From positions 62,001 to 126,000 of the forward strand of contig NZ_QGDQ01000001.1 of the NCBI RefSeq assembly GCF_003149145.1: a stretch of 64,000 nt of DNA, written 5' to 3'. The notes beneath the pieces were generated by a model. It saw nothing but the letters and a program-made list of their open reading frames with translations. It ran no database searches and was not told the DNA's origin. The DNA is from Quadrisphaera granulorum (lineage in GTDB: Bacteria; Actinomycetota; Actinomycetes; Actinomycetales; Quadrisphaeraceae). Position numbers and translations under genes: made by a program. Of this stretch, positions 17,375-25,005 are shown one piece after another (position 1 is the stretch's first letter; every line of letters starts with the position of its first letter).

Positions 17375-18972
17375 GCTGGGTGGACGTGCTGCAGCTCGAG
17401 CTGCTGGGGGGCACGGTGCGGGGGACCGTTGCGGTGCTCGTCCAGGTGCTGGCGCTGCCGGTGCTCCTCTACGTGCTGGCCATCAACTCCAGCTACCTCG
17501 TGCTTATCGGCCTGGCCGGGGTGGACATGGTGCGCTACCTGCGGCGGGAGCGGATCCGCGGGGTGGAGGACGCGAGTGCCTCCCCGCTGACGCAGTCGGT
17601 GTCCGTGGTGATGGCGGCCTACAACGAGGAGGCCGGCATCGTCGGGTCGGTCAGCGCCATGCTGGCGCTGCGGCACCCGCGCCACGAGGTCGTCGTCGTC
17701 GACGACGGCTCCACGGACGCGACGTTCGCGCTGCTGCGGGAGGCCTTCGACCTTGTCGAGGTGCCCCGTCGGCTGCCTGACGACCTTCCCGTGCGTGCCC
17801 GCATCCGCAGCGTGCACGTGCCCCGCGGTGGCCGCTCGCCGCTCGTGGTGGTCCGCAAGGACAACGGCGGTCGCGCCGACGCCACCAACGTGGGTGTCAA
17901 CGCGGCCCGTCACGACCTGGTCTGCTTTGTCGACGCGGACTCGGTGCTCGACCCCGACGCGCTGCTGACCGTTTCGCGGCCCTTCGCCGACGACCCGGTC
18001 CGCGTGGTGGCCACCGCGGGGGCCGTCCGCGCCGTCAACGGCTCCACCCTCGTCGGTGGTCGTGTCGCCGACGTGCGGATGCCGCGCGGCTGGACGGCTC
18101 GGTTCCAGGTGGTGGAGTACCTGCGGGCGTTCTGCGTCGGCCGCGCGGGCTGGTCGCGGATGCAGTCGCTGATCCTCATCTCGGGCGCGTTCGGCATGTA
18201 CCGCCGCGACGTGGTGGTCGAGGTCGGCGGCATGGACACCTCGTGCATCGGGGAGGACTTCGAGCTGACCCTGCGCCTGCACCGCCACATGCGCCGGACC
18301 CACCGCGAGTACCGCGTGGTGTTCGTGCCGGAGCCGGCCAGCTGGACCGAGGTGCCGGCGACGCGCACTGTCCTGGCCCGGCAGCGCCGCCGCTGGCAGC
18401 GGGGGCTCGCCGAGACGCTGTGGCGCCACCGCGGGATGATCGGTAACCCCCGATACGGCCGGATCGGCCTGGTGGCCCTGCCGTACTTCGTGCTCTTCGA
18501 GCTCGTGGCGCCCGTCATCGAGCTCGTCGGTGTGGTGCTGGCTCCGCTCGCGGTGGCCTTCGGTCTGGTGCCGTGGCAGGCCGCCGCAGCGCTGGCGCTG
18601 CTGTGCTTCGGGTACGCGGCCATGGTCACCGTGGCGGCGTTGCTCGTGGAGGAGGTCTCCTTCCACCGGTCCCAGCGGTGGCGCGACCTCGGTCGGGGCC
18701 TGGTGGCCGCGGTGCTGGAGAACTTCGGCCACCGCCAGCTCACGGCGCTGTGGCGCGTGCAGGGCCTGTGGTCGCTGCTGCGTGGCCAGCGGCAGGTGTG
18801 GGGCGCCATGGACCGCCAGGGCCTCGCCGCCGGTGGTGCCGCCAGCGCGGGCACTGACGTCGTGGTGCTGCCGGAGACCCGCGGCGCCCTGCGGGCCAGT
18901 CGGGCTGACGGCACCGACCGCGCCGACCGCACTGACCGCACCGACCGGCCGCTGGCCGGAGCCGGCCGGTGA
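17371..18972 (+). CDS. Processive GT2 polysaccharide synthase
   Basis: This 533-residue membrane glycosyltransferase resembles BcsA/IcaA/NodC synthases. An N-terminal span (about 20-45) precedes the GT2 domain: VVVVDDGSTD (first Asp), DADSVLD (DxD), IGEDFELTLRL (a GED variant of the TED motif) and RQRRRWQRG (QxxRW). Several C-terminal spans follow. It should polymerise and export a beta-linked polysaccharide from a nucleotide sugar. No PilZ domain is visible, so control by c-di-GMP through this protein is not supported. The C-terminus ends in a short Asp-Arg-Thr repeat (ADRTDRTDR). It overlaps both neighbours by GTGA, so four genes form one transcription unit with a receiver and a kinase. Confidence 0.88.
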   Translation: MSWVDVLQLELLGGTVRGTVAVLVQVLALPVLLYVLAINSSYLVLIGLAGVDMVRYLRRERIRGVEDASASPLTQSVSVVMAAYNEEAGIVGSVSAMLALRHPRHEVVVVDDGSTDATFALLREAFDLVEVPRRLPDDLPVRARIRSVHVPRGGRSPLVVVRKDNGGRADATNVGVNAARHDLVCFVDADSVLDPDALLTVSRPFADDPVRVVATAGAVRAVNGSTLVGGRVADVRMPRGWTARFQVVEYLRAFCVGRAGWSRMQSLILISGAFGMYRRDVVVEVGGMDTSCIGEDFELTLRLHRHMRRTHREYRVVFVPEPASWTEVPATRTVLARQRRRWQRGLAETLWRHRGMIGNPRYGRIGLVALPYFVLFELVAPVIELVGVVLAPLAVAFGLVPWQAAAALALLCFGYAAMVTVAALLVEEVSFHRSQRWRDLGRGLVAAVLENFGHRQLTALWRVQGLWSLLRGQRQVWGAMDRQGLAAGGAASAGTDVVVLPETRGALRASRADGTDRADRTDRTDRPLAGAGR

Positions 18973-21044
18973 CGGCGCTCCACCCGGGCGAAGTGCCTCC
19001 GTCCGAGGTGCGCCGGCCGGCCGTCGGGCTGGGCGGCTGGCTGGGCGGCTGGCTGGCGCTGCTCGTCGCGCTGCTCGTGCTCCTCGCAGGGGCTGGCACG
19101 ACGGCGCTGCTGCTGGGCGACGTGCACCACGAGACCGCCACCCGCCTGGACGACCTGGCGCGGACCAGCACCTCCCTGGTCGTGGCGGCCTCCGACGCCG
19201 GCGCCGGGGACGGCGCCGCCGCCCAGCGGGCCGCCGTCGCGGTGCTGGGGGCTGAGTTGCGCGACCTCGCCGGCACCGACCTCGAGCGTGACGCGGTCGA
19301 GCGGGAGGTCACCGCCGCGCAGGAGTGGCTGCGTCGCGACGCCGGGGCCGCACCCCGCGAGCTGCTCGCGGCCCACGAGGCGCTGGTGGAGCAGGTCTCC
19401 GCCGAGCAGACGCGCCAGCGGGCCGAGCAGGCGCAGCTGCGCCACGCCTCCCTCGCCGTCGTCGTCCTCATCCTCGTCGGAGCCCTCGGCCTGACGCTGC
19501 TGCTGGCGGTGCGGGTTCGCCGCGGGCTGGTCGCGCCACTGGCTGACGTCGCCGCCGTGCTGGGGGCGCTCGCCACCGGCGACCACGCCCGCCGGGCCGA
19601 CGCCGAGCGCGGCCCCGCCGAGGTGCGTGCCGTGGCGAGCTGGGTCAACGCCCTGGCCGACGAGGGGGCCCGCGTGCGTGCGGCAGGTGCGCGCTCCGCG
19701 GAGCTGCGGCGCCTGGCCAGCGAGGTCGGCAGGTTGGCCCGGGACCCCGTCGACCACGAGGCCTCCCTCGCGGAGGCCCTGCGCGTGCTCGGTGAGGGGC
19801 TGCGCGTCGACAGGATCTGGGTCCGCCTCTTCGACGCCGAGGACGCGGCCCCCTGGGGAGCCCGCACCCCGACACCCTCCGGCATGCATGACACTCCGGG
19901 CGGGAGCGCCATCAACGGTCTGCGCGGCAGCTGGGCCCGCGAAGGCGCGCCCGCGGTGGTCGAGGAGATCGGCGCCGCCGGCGAGGATTTGTCGCGCTGG
20001 CTGCAGGAGGTGTGGTCGAACGACGGGCACCTCGCCGTCCCCGACCTGCCCTCCTGCGTCGCCGACGGGAGCGCCGAGCCCGCCGCCCGTGACTTCTCCG
20101 AGCGCACCGGCGCGGCCGCCGTACTCCTCGTGCCCGTGGGCGCGGGAGAAGCAGCCCTCGGCGCCCTCACCGCGTTCACGCACGACGGACCCCGGGAATG
20201 GACGGACGAGGAGGTCACGCTCCTGCGGTCGGTGGCCTCCGACCTCGGGCGCGCAGCCGTCGTGCACCGGTTGCTGCAGGGCTCCGAGGCGCTCGTGGAG
20301 CAGCTGCGCGAGCTCGACGTCCGCAAGTCGACCTTCCTGGCCACCGTCTCGCACGAGCTGCGCACGCCGCTGACCAGCATCGCCGGGTACGTCGAGATGC
20401 TGCGCGACGGTGGTGCCGGGGAGATCGACGAGGACGTCGACAGGATGCTCGCGGTCGTCGAGCGCAACACCGTGCGCCTGCGGGTGCTCATCGAGGACCT
20501 TCTGGCGCTCTCGCACATCGAGGACGGCGCCCCGCGCGGCGTCCTGGAGGTCGTCACCATCGGTGACCTCGTGCGCGGCGTCGCCGAGGAGCACCGGCGC
20601 GCGGCTGCCGGGGCCGGGGTGGCCCTCGAGGTCGACGTCGACCTCGACGCCGAGCTCCTCGGCGCCCTCCGCGTGCACGGCGATCCCACCTCGCTGCACC
20701 GCGCGGTCTCCGGGCTGGTCTCCAACGCGGTGAAGTTCACGCCGTCCGGCGGGTCGGTGCTCGTGCGCGCAGCCCGCGACGGCGACCGCTGCGCCGTCGA
20801 GGTGGTCGACACCGGCATCGGCATCCCGCTGGCCGAGCAGGGTGGGTTGTTCACGCGGTTCTTCCGCGCGAGCAACGCCACCGCGCTCGCGGTGCCGGGC
20901 GCGGGGCTGGGGCTGACCATCGCTCGCTCCGTGGTGGAGCACCACGGCGGTCAGCTGCTCATCTCCTCCGCGGCGGGGTCCGGGACCACGGCGCGCGTGC
21001 TGCTGCCGGCGGCTGCTCTCGCGGAGGCCGTCGCAGCGGTGTGA
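18969..21044 (+). CDS. Membrane sensor histidine kinase with GAF domain
   Basis: The 691-residue kinase has two membrane spans (about 22-46 and 160-182) bracketing an extracytoplasmic helical sensor rich in Glu and Ala. A HAMP-like linker, a GAF domain (about 250-430), HisKA with His462 (FLATVSHELRTPLTS) and HATPase motifs (LVSNAVKFTPSGG, DTGIGIP, GAGLGLTIA) follow. As the last gene of the operon it is well placed to phosphorylate the receiver encoded first. A second, soluble kinase is divergent from that receiver, so two inputs may converge on one REC domain. Its GTG overlaps the GT2 stop. A palindromic repeat begins 24 bases after its stop. Confidence 0.9.
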   Translation: MTALHPGEVPPSEVRRPAVGLGGWLGGWLALLVALLVLLAGAGTTALLLGDVHHETATRLDDLARTSTSLVVAASDAGAGDGAAAQRAAVAVLGAELRDLAGTDLERDAVEREVTAAQEWLRRDAGAAPRELLAAHEALVEQVSAEQTRQRAEQAQLRHASLAVVVLILVGALGLTLLLAVRVRRGLVAPLADVAAVLGALATGDHARRADAERGPAEVRAVASWVNALADEGARVRAAGARSAELRRLASEVGRLARDPVDHEASLAEALRVLGEGLRVDRIWVRLFDAEDAAPWGARTPTPSGMHDTPGGSAINGLRGSWAREGAPAVVEEIGAAGEDLSRWLQEVWSNDGHLAVPDLPSCVADGSAEPAARDFSERTGAAAVLLVPVGAGEAALGALTAFTHDGPREWTDEEVTLLRSVASDLGRAAVVHRLLQGSEALVEQLRELDVRKSTFLATVSHELRTPLTSIAGYVEMLRDGGAGEIDEDVDRMLAVVERNTVRLRVLIEDLLALSHIEDGAPRGVLEVVTIGDLVRGVAEEHRRAAAGAGVALEVDVDLDAELLGALRVHGDPTSLHRAVSGLVSNAVKFTPSGGSVLVRAARDGDRCAVEVVDTGIGIPLAEQGGLFTRFFRASNATALAVPGAGLGLTIARSVVEHHGGQLLISSAAGSGTTARVLLPAAALAEAVAAV

Positions 21045-21067
21045 CACCTACCGCCCGGCACCTATCG

Positions 21068-21124
21068 CCGTGATCATGGGCAGTCGGCCACCTCCACGGG
21101 GTGGCCGACTGCCCATGATCACGG
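21068..21124. repeat. Palindromic repeat, GTGATCATGGGC family, copy 1
   Basis: Perfect 25-bp arms (21068-21092 and 21100-21124) flank a 7-nt loop. The left arm reads CCGTGATCATGGGCAGTCGG and continues CCACC. It lies in the convergent gap between the histidine kinase and flavoprotein genes, and its right arm includes the flavoprotein stop codon. The same arm recurs in inverted arrangement at 34943-34993. Confidence 0.9.
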
Positions 21125-22684
21125 ACGGGAGAGGGGGGCGCGGGCAGTGCGGACGAGGGCCAGCGGGTCGCGGCGGTCTCCGAACCGCTGCCGCAGCACC
21201 CGCCGCGCCGCGTGCACCCCGTTCATGCCGTGCACCGCGGGCCCCGGCGGGGTCGCCGCGCCGCACAGGTAGACGCCGTCCAGACCCGGCACCCGGTACG
21301 GGTCCCACCGCGGCAGCGGGCGCATCACCAGCTGCCAGGGCGTGACCGCCCCGGCCGCCACGTCGCCGCCGGGGATGCTCGGGTTCTCCGCGCCCAGCTC
21401 GGCGGCCGTCGTCGTCGTGCTGGCCAGCACGAGGTCGCGGAAGCCCGGCGCGAAGCGCTCGAGCTGCGCGGTGACGTCCGGCTCCAGGTCACGGCGGGAC
21501 CCGCGCGGCGCGTGCGCGTACGTCCACAGCGTGTGCTGGCCGGCGGGAGCGCGGGTCGGGTCGACCACGCCCGGCTGCACGACGATGCAGAACGGTCGGC
21601 GCGGGTGGCGCCCGGCGCGCACCTCGCGCTCCGCCGCGCGGACCTCGGCGCGGGTGCCGCCCAGGTGCAGCGTCCCGGCCTCCGCCAGCCCGGGCGCCGT
21701 CCACGGCACCGGGCCCGAGAGCGCGTAGTCGACCTTGCACACCGCGCCGCCGTAGCGGTAGCGCCGCAGCTGCGCGGCCACCGATGGCGGGAGCCGGTCA
21801 CCGGCGACGTCGAGCAGGCCGCTGGGGGCGAGGTCGAGCAGCACCGCCCGCGCCCGGGGAAGCTCACGCAGGGACCGGACCCGGTGGCCGAGCACCACGT
21901 TGCCGCCGAGCCGCTCCAGCTCGGCGACCATCGCGTCGGCCAGTGCCTGGCTGCCGCCGCGCGCCACCGGCCACCCACCGGCGTGTGCCATGGCCGCCAG
22001 GTAGAGCCCGGCGCCCGCAGAGGAGATGTCGCGCGGGTCGCCGATGTTGTGCGCCGACGCACCGGTGAGCAGTGCGGGCGCCTCGTCGCCGCGGAACCTC
22101 GCGTCCCACGCCGGGCTGCCCTGCTCCAGCGCCCGCAGCCCCAGCCGCATGGCCGTGGTGGCGGTGGCGGCGAGGCCCGTGGGGGAGCGAGGCACCGCGG
22201 GGAAGGTCCGCAGGTCGGACTGGGTCAGCGAGATGACCTTGGCGGTCCGCTCCACCAGGGGCCCCAGCAGCGAGCGCCACGCGGCGCCGTCACGGCCTAG
22301 CCCCTCCACGGTGCGCTCCAGACTCCGGTGGGCCAGGGCCGCGCGGCCACCGTCGAGCGGGTGGGCGTAGGGAACGGCCGGCTGCAACCACTCCACGCCC
22401 GAGGCGCCCAGGTCGAACGCGTCGAAGAACGGGCTCGCGGCGCCGGCGGGGTGGGCGATGGAGCAGTGGTCGTGCCGAAAGCCCGGCAGGGTGTTCTCCA
22501 CCGTCCGCGTGCCACCGCCCGGCTGCGCCGCCTGCTCGTGCACCTGCACCCGCAGGCCCGCGCTGGCCAGCACCACCGCCGCCGACAGCCCGTTCGGCCC
22601 GGCGCCGACGACGACGACGTCGAGGTCGCCGCCACCGCGGTCGCTGCCGCCAGCGCCGTCGTCCGCGGGGGTGGAGGTGCTCAC
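21119..22684 (-). CDS. Phytoene-dehydrogenase-like FAD oxidoreductase
   Basis: The 521-residue flavoprotein resembles CrtI and COG1233 proteins. An FAD-binding beta-alpha-beta motif near residues 22-50 (DVVVVGAGPNGLSAAVVLASAG) is followed by the RTVENTLPGFRHDHCSIAHP segment. A C-terminal FAD-contact motif (LDGVYLCGAATPPGPAVHGMNG) completes the pattern. Members desaturate or isomerise carotenoids and other polyprenoids, but many are uncharacterised, and no phytoene synthase or other carotenoid gene is nearby. GTG 22684 is supported by TAGCCT seven bases upstream (leaderless). Longer in-frame readings would run through the divergent ppx gene. Its stop codon is inside a palindromic repeat. Confidence 0.82.
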   Translation of the reverse strand: MSTSTPADDGAGGSDRGGGDLDVVVVGAGPNGLSAAVVLASAGLRVQVHEQAAQPGGGTRTVENTLPGFRHDHCSIAHPAGAASPFFDAFDLGASGVEWLQPAVPYAHPLDGGRAALAHRSLERTVEGLGRDGAAWRSLLGPLVERTAKVISLTQSDLRTFPAVPRSPTGLAATATTAMRLGLRALEQGSPAWDARFRGDEAPALLTGASAHNIGDPRDISSAGAGLYLAAMAHAGGWPVARGGSQALADAMVAELERLGGNVVLGHRVRSLRELPRARAVLLDLAPSGLLDVAGDRLPPSVAAQLRRYRYGGAVCKVDYALSGPVPWTAPGLAEAGTLHLGGTRAEVRAAEREVRAGRHPRRPFCIVVQPGVVDPTRAPAGQHTLWTYAHAPRGSRRDLEPDVTAQLERFAPGFRDLVLASTTTTAAELGAENPSIPGGDVAAGAVTPWQLVMRPLPRWDPYRVPGLDGVYLCGAATPPGPAVHGMNGVHAARRVLRQRFGDRRDPLALVRTARAPLSRP

Positions 22685-22691
22685 GTGCTCG

Positions 22692-22697
22692 AGGCTA
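22692..22697 (-). promoter_or_regulatory. -10 hexamer for the flavoprotein gene
   Basis: TAGCCT on the minus strand, seven bases before GTG 22684. Confidence 0.5.
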
Positions 22698-22712
22698 GGC
22701 AGGTCCGCCAGG

Positions 22713-23711
22713 ATGGCGCGCGTGGAAGAGACCCCGGTGGTGCGCGTAGCCGCGATCGACTGCGGCACCAACTCCCTTCGCCTGCTCGTGGCCGACGTCG
22801 TCCTCGACGGTGGGCAGGCCCAGCTGACCGACGTCGTGAGGACCATGGAGGTGGTGCGGCTCGGCCAGGGCGTCGACCGCACGGGGGAGTTCGCGCCCGA
22901 GGCGCTGGAACGCACGCTCGCGGAGACCGCACGGGTGCGGGACCTGCTGGTCGAGCACGGGGTGCCTCGCGACGCCGACCACGTGCGGTTCGTGGCGACC
23001 TCCGCCAGCCGCGACGCGCGCAACGCCCACCTGCTGGTCGACGGCGTGCGCGAGCTGCTGGGCGTGGAACCCGAGGTCATCACCGGGGCGGAGGAGGCGT
23101 CGCTGAGCTTCCTCGGTGCCACCGGTGAGCTGCACGGCCAACGACCGGGGCCCTACCTCGTCTGCGACCTCGGCGGCGGCTCCACCGAGCTGGTGCTGGG
23201 CGAACAGGACGTGCTGGCGGCCCGCTCCGTCGACGTTGGCTGCGTGCGCCTGCACGAGCGGCACGCGCTGTCCGACCCACCGACGCCGGATCAGGTCGAG
23301 GCGCTCGTCGCCGATGTGCGCGCCGCGCTCGACGTCGCCGAGGCTGAGGTGCCCCTGGGCAAGGCGCACACGCTTGTCGGTGTCGCCGGCACCGTGACCA
23401 CCATCGCCGCGTACGTGCAGCGGCTGCCCACCTACCTGCCCGAGCGCATCCACGGCGCGGTGCTGCCCGTGGACACCATGCTGGCCGCGTGCGACGAGCT
23501 GGTCGCCATGCCCCGCGAGCAACGGGCCGCGCTGCCCTTCATGCATCACGGCCGTGTGGACGTCATCGGAGCCGGTGCGCTGGTCTGGCGCGAGGTGGTG
23601 TCGCGCGTTGCCGATCGGACCGGCATCGTGGACGTGGTGGTCAGCGAGCACGACATCCTCGACGGCACCGCACTCGCCCTGGCCCGCCGCGCGGCGGGTA
23701 CCTCCCCGTGA
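22713..23711 (+). CDS. Ppx/GppA exopolyphosphatase family phosphatase
   Basis: The 332-residue ASKHA-fold protein carries VAAIDCGTNSLRLLVADV near its start, ATSASRDARNA, EEASLSFLGA and the DLGGGSTELVLG phosphate-binding motif. These are diagnostic of exopolyphosphatase / pppGpp phosphohydrolase. It would hydrolyse polyphosphate or pppGpp. The length matches the short actinobacterial Ppx2-like proteins. ATG 22713 gives three residues more than the alternative GTG 22722, which has CAGGAT seven bases upstream and may be the real leaderless start. In many actinobacteria ppx directly follows DUF501; here a signalling module and a flavoprotein gene have been interposed. Confidence 0.92.
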   Translation: MARVEETPVVRVAAIDCGTNSLRLLVADVVLDGGQAQLTDVVRTMEVVRLGQGVDRTGEFAPEALERTLAETARVRDLLVEHGVPRDADHVRFVATSASRDARNAHLLVDGVRELLGVEPEVITGAEEASLSFLGATGELHGQRPGPYLVCDLGGGSTELVLGEQDVLAARSVDVGCVRLHERHALSDPPTPDQVEALVADVRAALDVAEAEVPLGKAHTLVGVAGTVTTIAAYVQRLPTYLPERIHGAVLPVDTMLAACDELVAMPREQRAALPFMHHGRVDVIGAGALVWREVVSRVADRTGIVDVVVSEHDILDGTALALARRAAGTSP

Positions 23712-23724
23712 CGACAGCGACGTG

Positions 23725-24582
23725 ATGACAGCGACGACCAGGACGACGACGGCGACGACGGCCGCGCCCGACCCGGCGCGCCCCGGCGGAGCGCTGCGGC
23801 TGCTGCCGTCGGTGCTGCTCGCGGCCTCGGGCGTGCTGCTCTTCGCCTTCCAGGTGCGCCCGGAGGGCTGGGCGGTGCTCGTGGCGGGCGTCGTCGTCGC
23901 TGCTCTGGTGGGTCGGAGGGAACGGTCGTCCTACGGTCGGGACCACCTGCTCGCCGCGACCGGCCTGTGCATGATGAGCCTGGTGCCGGTCACCACCGAC
24001 ATCTCCTGGGCGCACATGACCACCATGGGCGCGGCGATGGTGGCGGCGGTCGGGGTGCCGTACGCGCTGTCGCGCTGGGCCTTCCGCGACCACGCCATCA
24101 TGTTCCCGGTGGCCACCGGACGGCGGTGGAACCGCTTCGAGTGGTGGTGGCTGGCGGCTGTCGTCGTCCTCGGGTGGACCGCCCTGCCGTTCTACCTCAT
24201 CACCAGTGGCGTCTACGAGAACTGGCCCGCGGCGCGCACACCCGACGAGCTGTTCCGACTCTTCTTGGGCACGAACGCGCTCGGCATCTGGGACGAACTC
24301 TTCTTCATCTGCACGGTCTTCACGCTGCTGCGCCGCCACCACCCGGTCTGGCTGGCCAACCTGCTGCAGGCGGTGCTGTTCACGGCGTTCCTCTACGAGC
24401 TGGGGTTCCGCGAGTGGGGGCCGCTGCTGGTGTTCCCGTTCGCGCTCATCCAGGGGCTGACGTTCGCGGTGACGCGGTCGCTGAGCTACGTGGTGGCGGT
24501 GCACCTGACCTTCGACGCGATCCTCTTCATGGTGCTCGTGCACGCCCACACGCGGGAGTGGTTCCCGCTGTTCCTCTACTGA
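23725..24582 (+). CDS. CPBP-like polytopic membrane protein
   Basis: The 285-residue protein has about seven hydrophobic spans after a Thr/Ala-rich N-terminus. The segment GIWDELFFICTVF and the later VAVHLTFDAILF sit where CPBP (CAAX/bacteriocin-processing) proteases carry EExxxR and HxxxN/D. The first Glu and the Arg are replaced (DELFFI), so peptidase activity is doubtful. CPBP proteins process prenylated proteins or act in bacteriocin self-immunity. ATG 23725, 13 bases after the ppx stop, may be translated from the ppx transcript. GTG 23722 is an alternative start. Confidence 0.6.
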   Translation: MTATTRTTTATTAAPDPARPGGALRLLPSVLLAASGVLLFAFQVRPEGWAVLVAGVVVAALVGRRERSSYGRDHLLAATGLCMMSLVPVTTDISWAHMTTMGAAMVAAVGVPYALSRWAFRDHAIMFPVATGRRWNRFEWWWLAAVVVLGWTALPFYLITSGVYENWPAARTPDELFRLFLGTNALGIWDELFFICTVFTLLRRHHPVWLANLLQAVLFTAFLYELGFREWGPLLVFPFALIQGLTFAVTRSLSYVVAVHLTFDAILFMVLVHAHTREWFPLFLY

Positions 24583-24659
24583 GCGAGCACTGACGCGGGC
24601 GGCCGGGGTGCACCGAGATCGCCGGTGTGGCGCTCTGGAAGGTAGTGCGCATCGCGCAG

Positions 24660-24665
24660 TAGTGT
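24660..24665 (+). promoter_or_regulatory. -10 hexamer of the leaderless padR transcript
   Basis: TAGTGT lies seven bases before GTG 24673. Just upstream, TGCGCATCGCGCA (24645-24657) is an imperfect dyad that would overlap the promoter and could be the PadR operator. Confidence 0.45.
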
Positions 24666-24672
24666 GCGGTGC

Positions 24673-25005
24673 GTGGACACCACGCAGCTCCTCAAGGGAG
24701 TGCTCGACGCGGCCGTGCTCGCCGTCGTCGAGGACGACGACGGCTACGGCTACGACGTCGTGCGGCGCCTACGCAGCGCCGGTCTGGAGGACGTCGGCGA
24801 CGCCTCCGTCTACGGCACGCTGCGGCGCCTCTACGCCGCCGGCGCGCTGAGCAGCTACGTGGTGCCCTCGGAGGAGGGCCCGCACCGCAAGTACTACGGC
24901 ATCAACCCTCGCGGCCGGGAGCTGCTGGAGGCGCAGCGCAAGAGCTGGCGCGCCTTCAGCGAGACCGTCGACCACCTGCTCGCGCCCGAGGGAGACCCCC
25001 GATGA
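24673..25005 (+). CDS. PadR family transcriptional regulator
   Basis: The 110-residue protein has the PadR winged helix: LLKGVLDAAVLAVVE in helix 1, DGYGYDVVRRL, ASVYGTLRRLYAAGAL (recognition helix) and the wing KYYGINPRGREL. PadR proteins repress genes in response to lipophilic or envelope stress. Here the gene overlaps a HAAS-domain membrane protein by ATGA, a pairing seen repeatedly with PadR regulators, in which the membrane protein is presumed to be part of the signalling. GTG 24673 is supported by the -10 hexamer. It probably represses its own promoter. Confidence 0.93.
   Translation: MDTTQLLKGVLDAAVLAVVEDDDGYGYDVVRRLRSAGLEDVGDASVYGTLRRLYAAGALSSYVVPSEEGPHRKYYGINPRGRELLEAQRKSWRAFSETVDHLLAPEGDPR

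Noticed and set aside
18895-18960. Asp-Arg-Thr repeat at the GT2 C-terminus as a functional domain
   Set aside because: Only a few near-repeats of 6-9 bases; more likely replication slippage in a disordered tail.
17371-18972. c-di-GMP-regulated cellulose synthase (BcsA)
   Set aside because: No PilZ domain and no bcsB-like partner; the GT2 core is shared by many processive synthases.
21119-22684. Carotenoid biosynthesis cluster
   Set aside because: Only a CrtI-like flavoprotein is present; no phytoene synthase, cyclase or prenyl synthase adjoins it.
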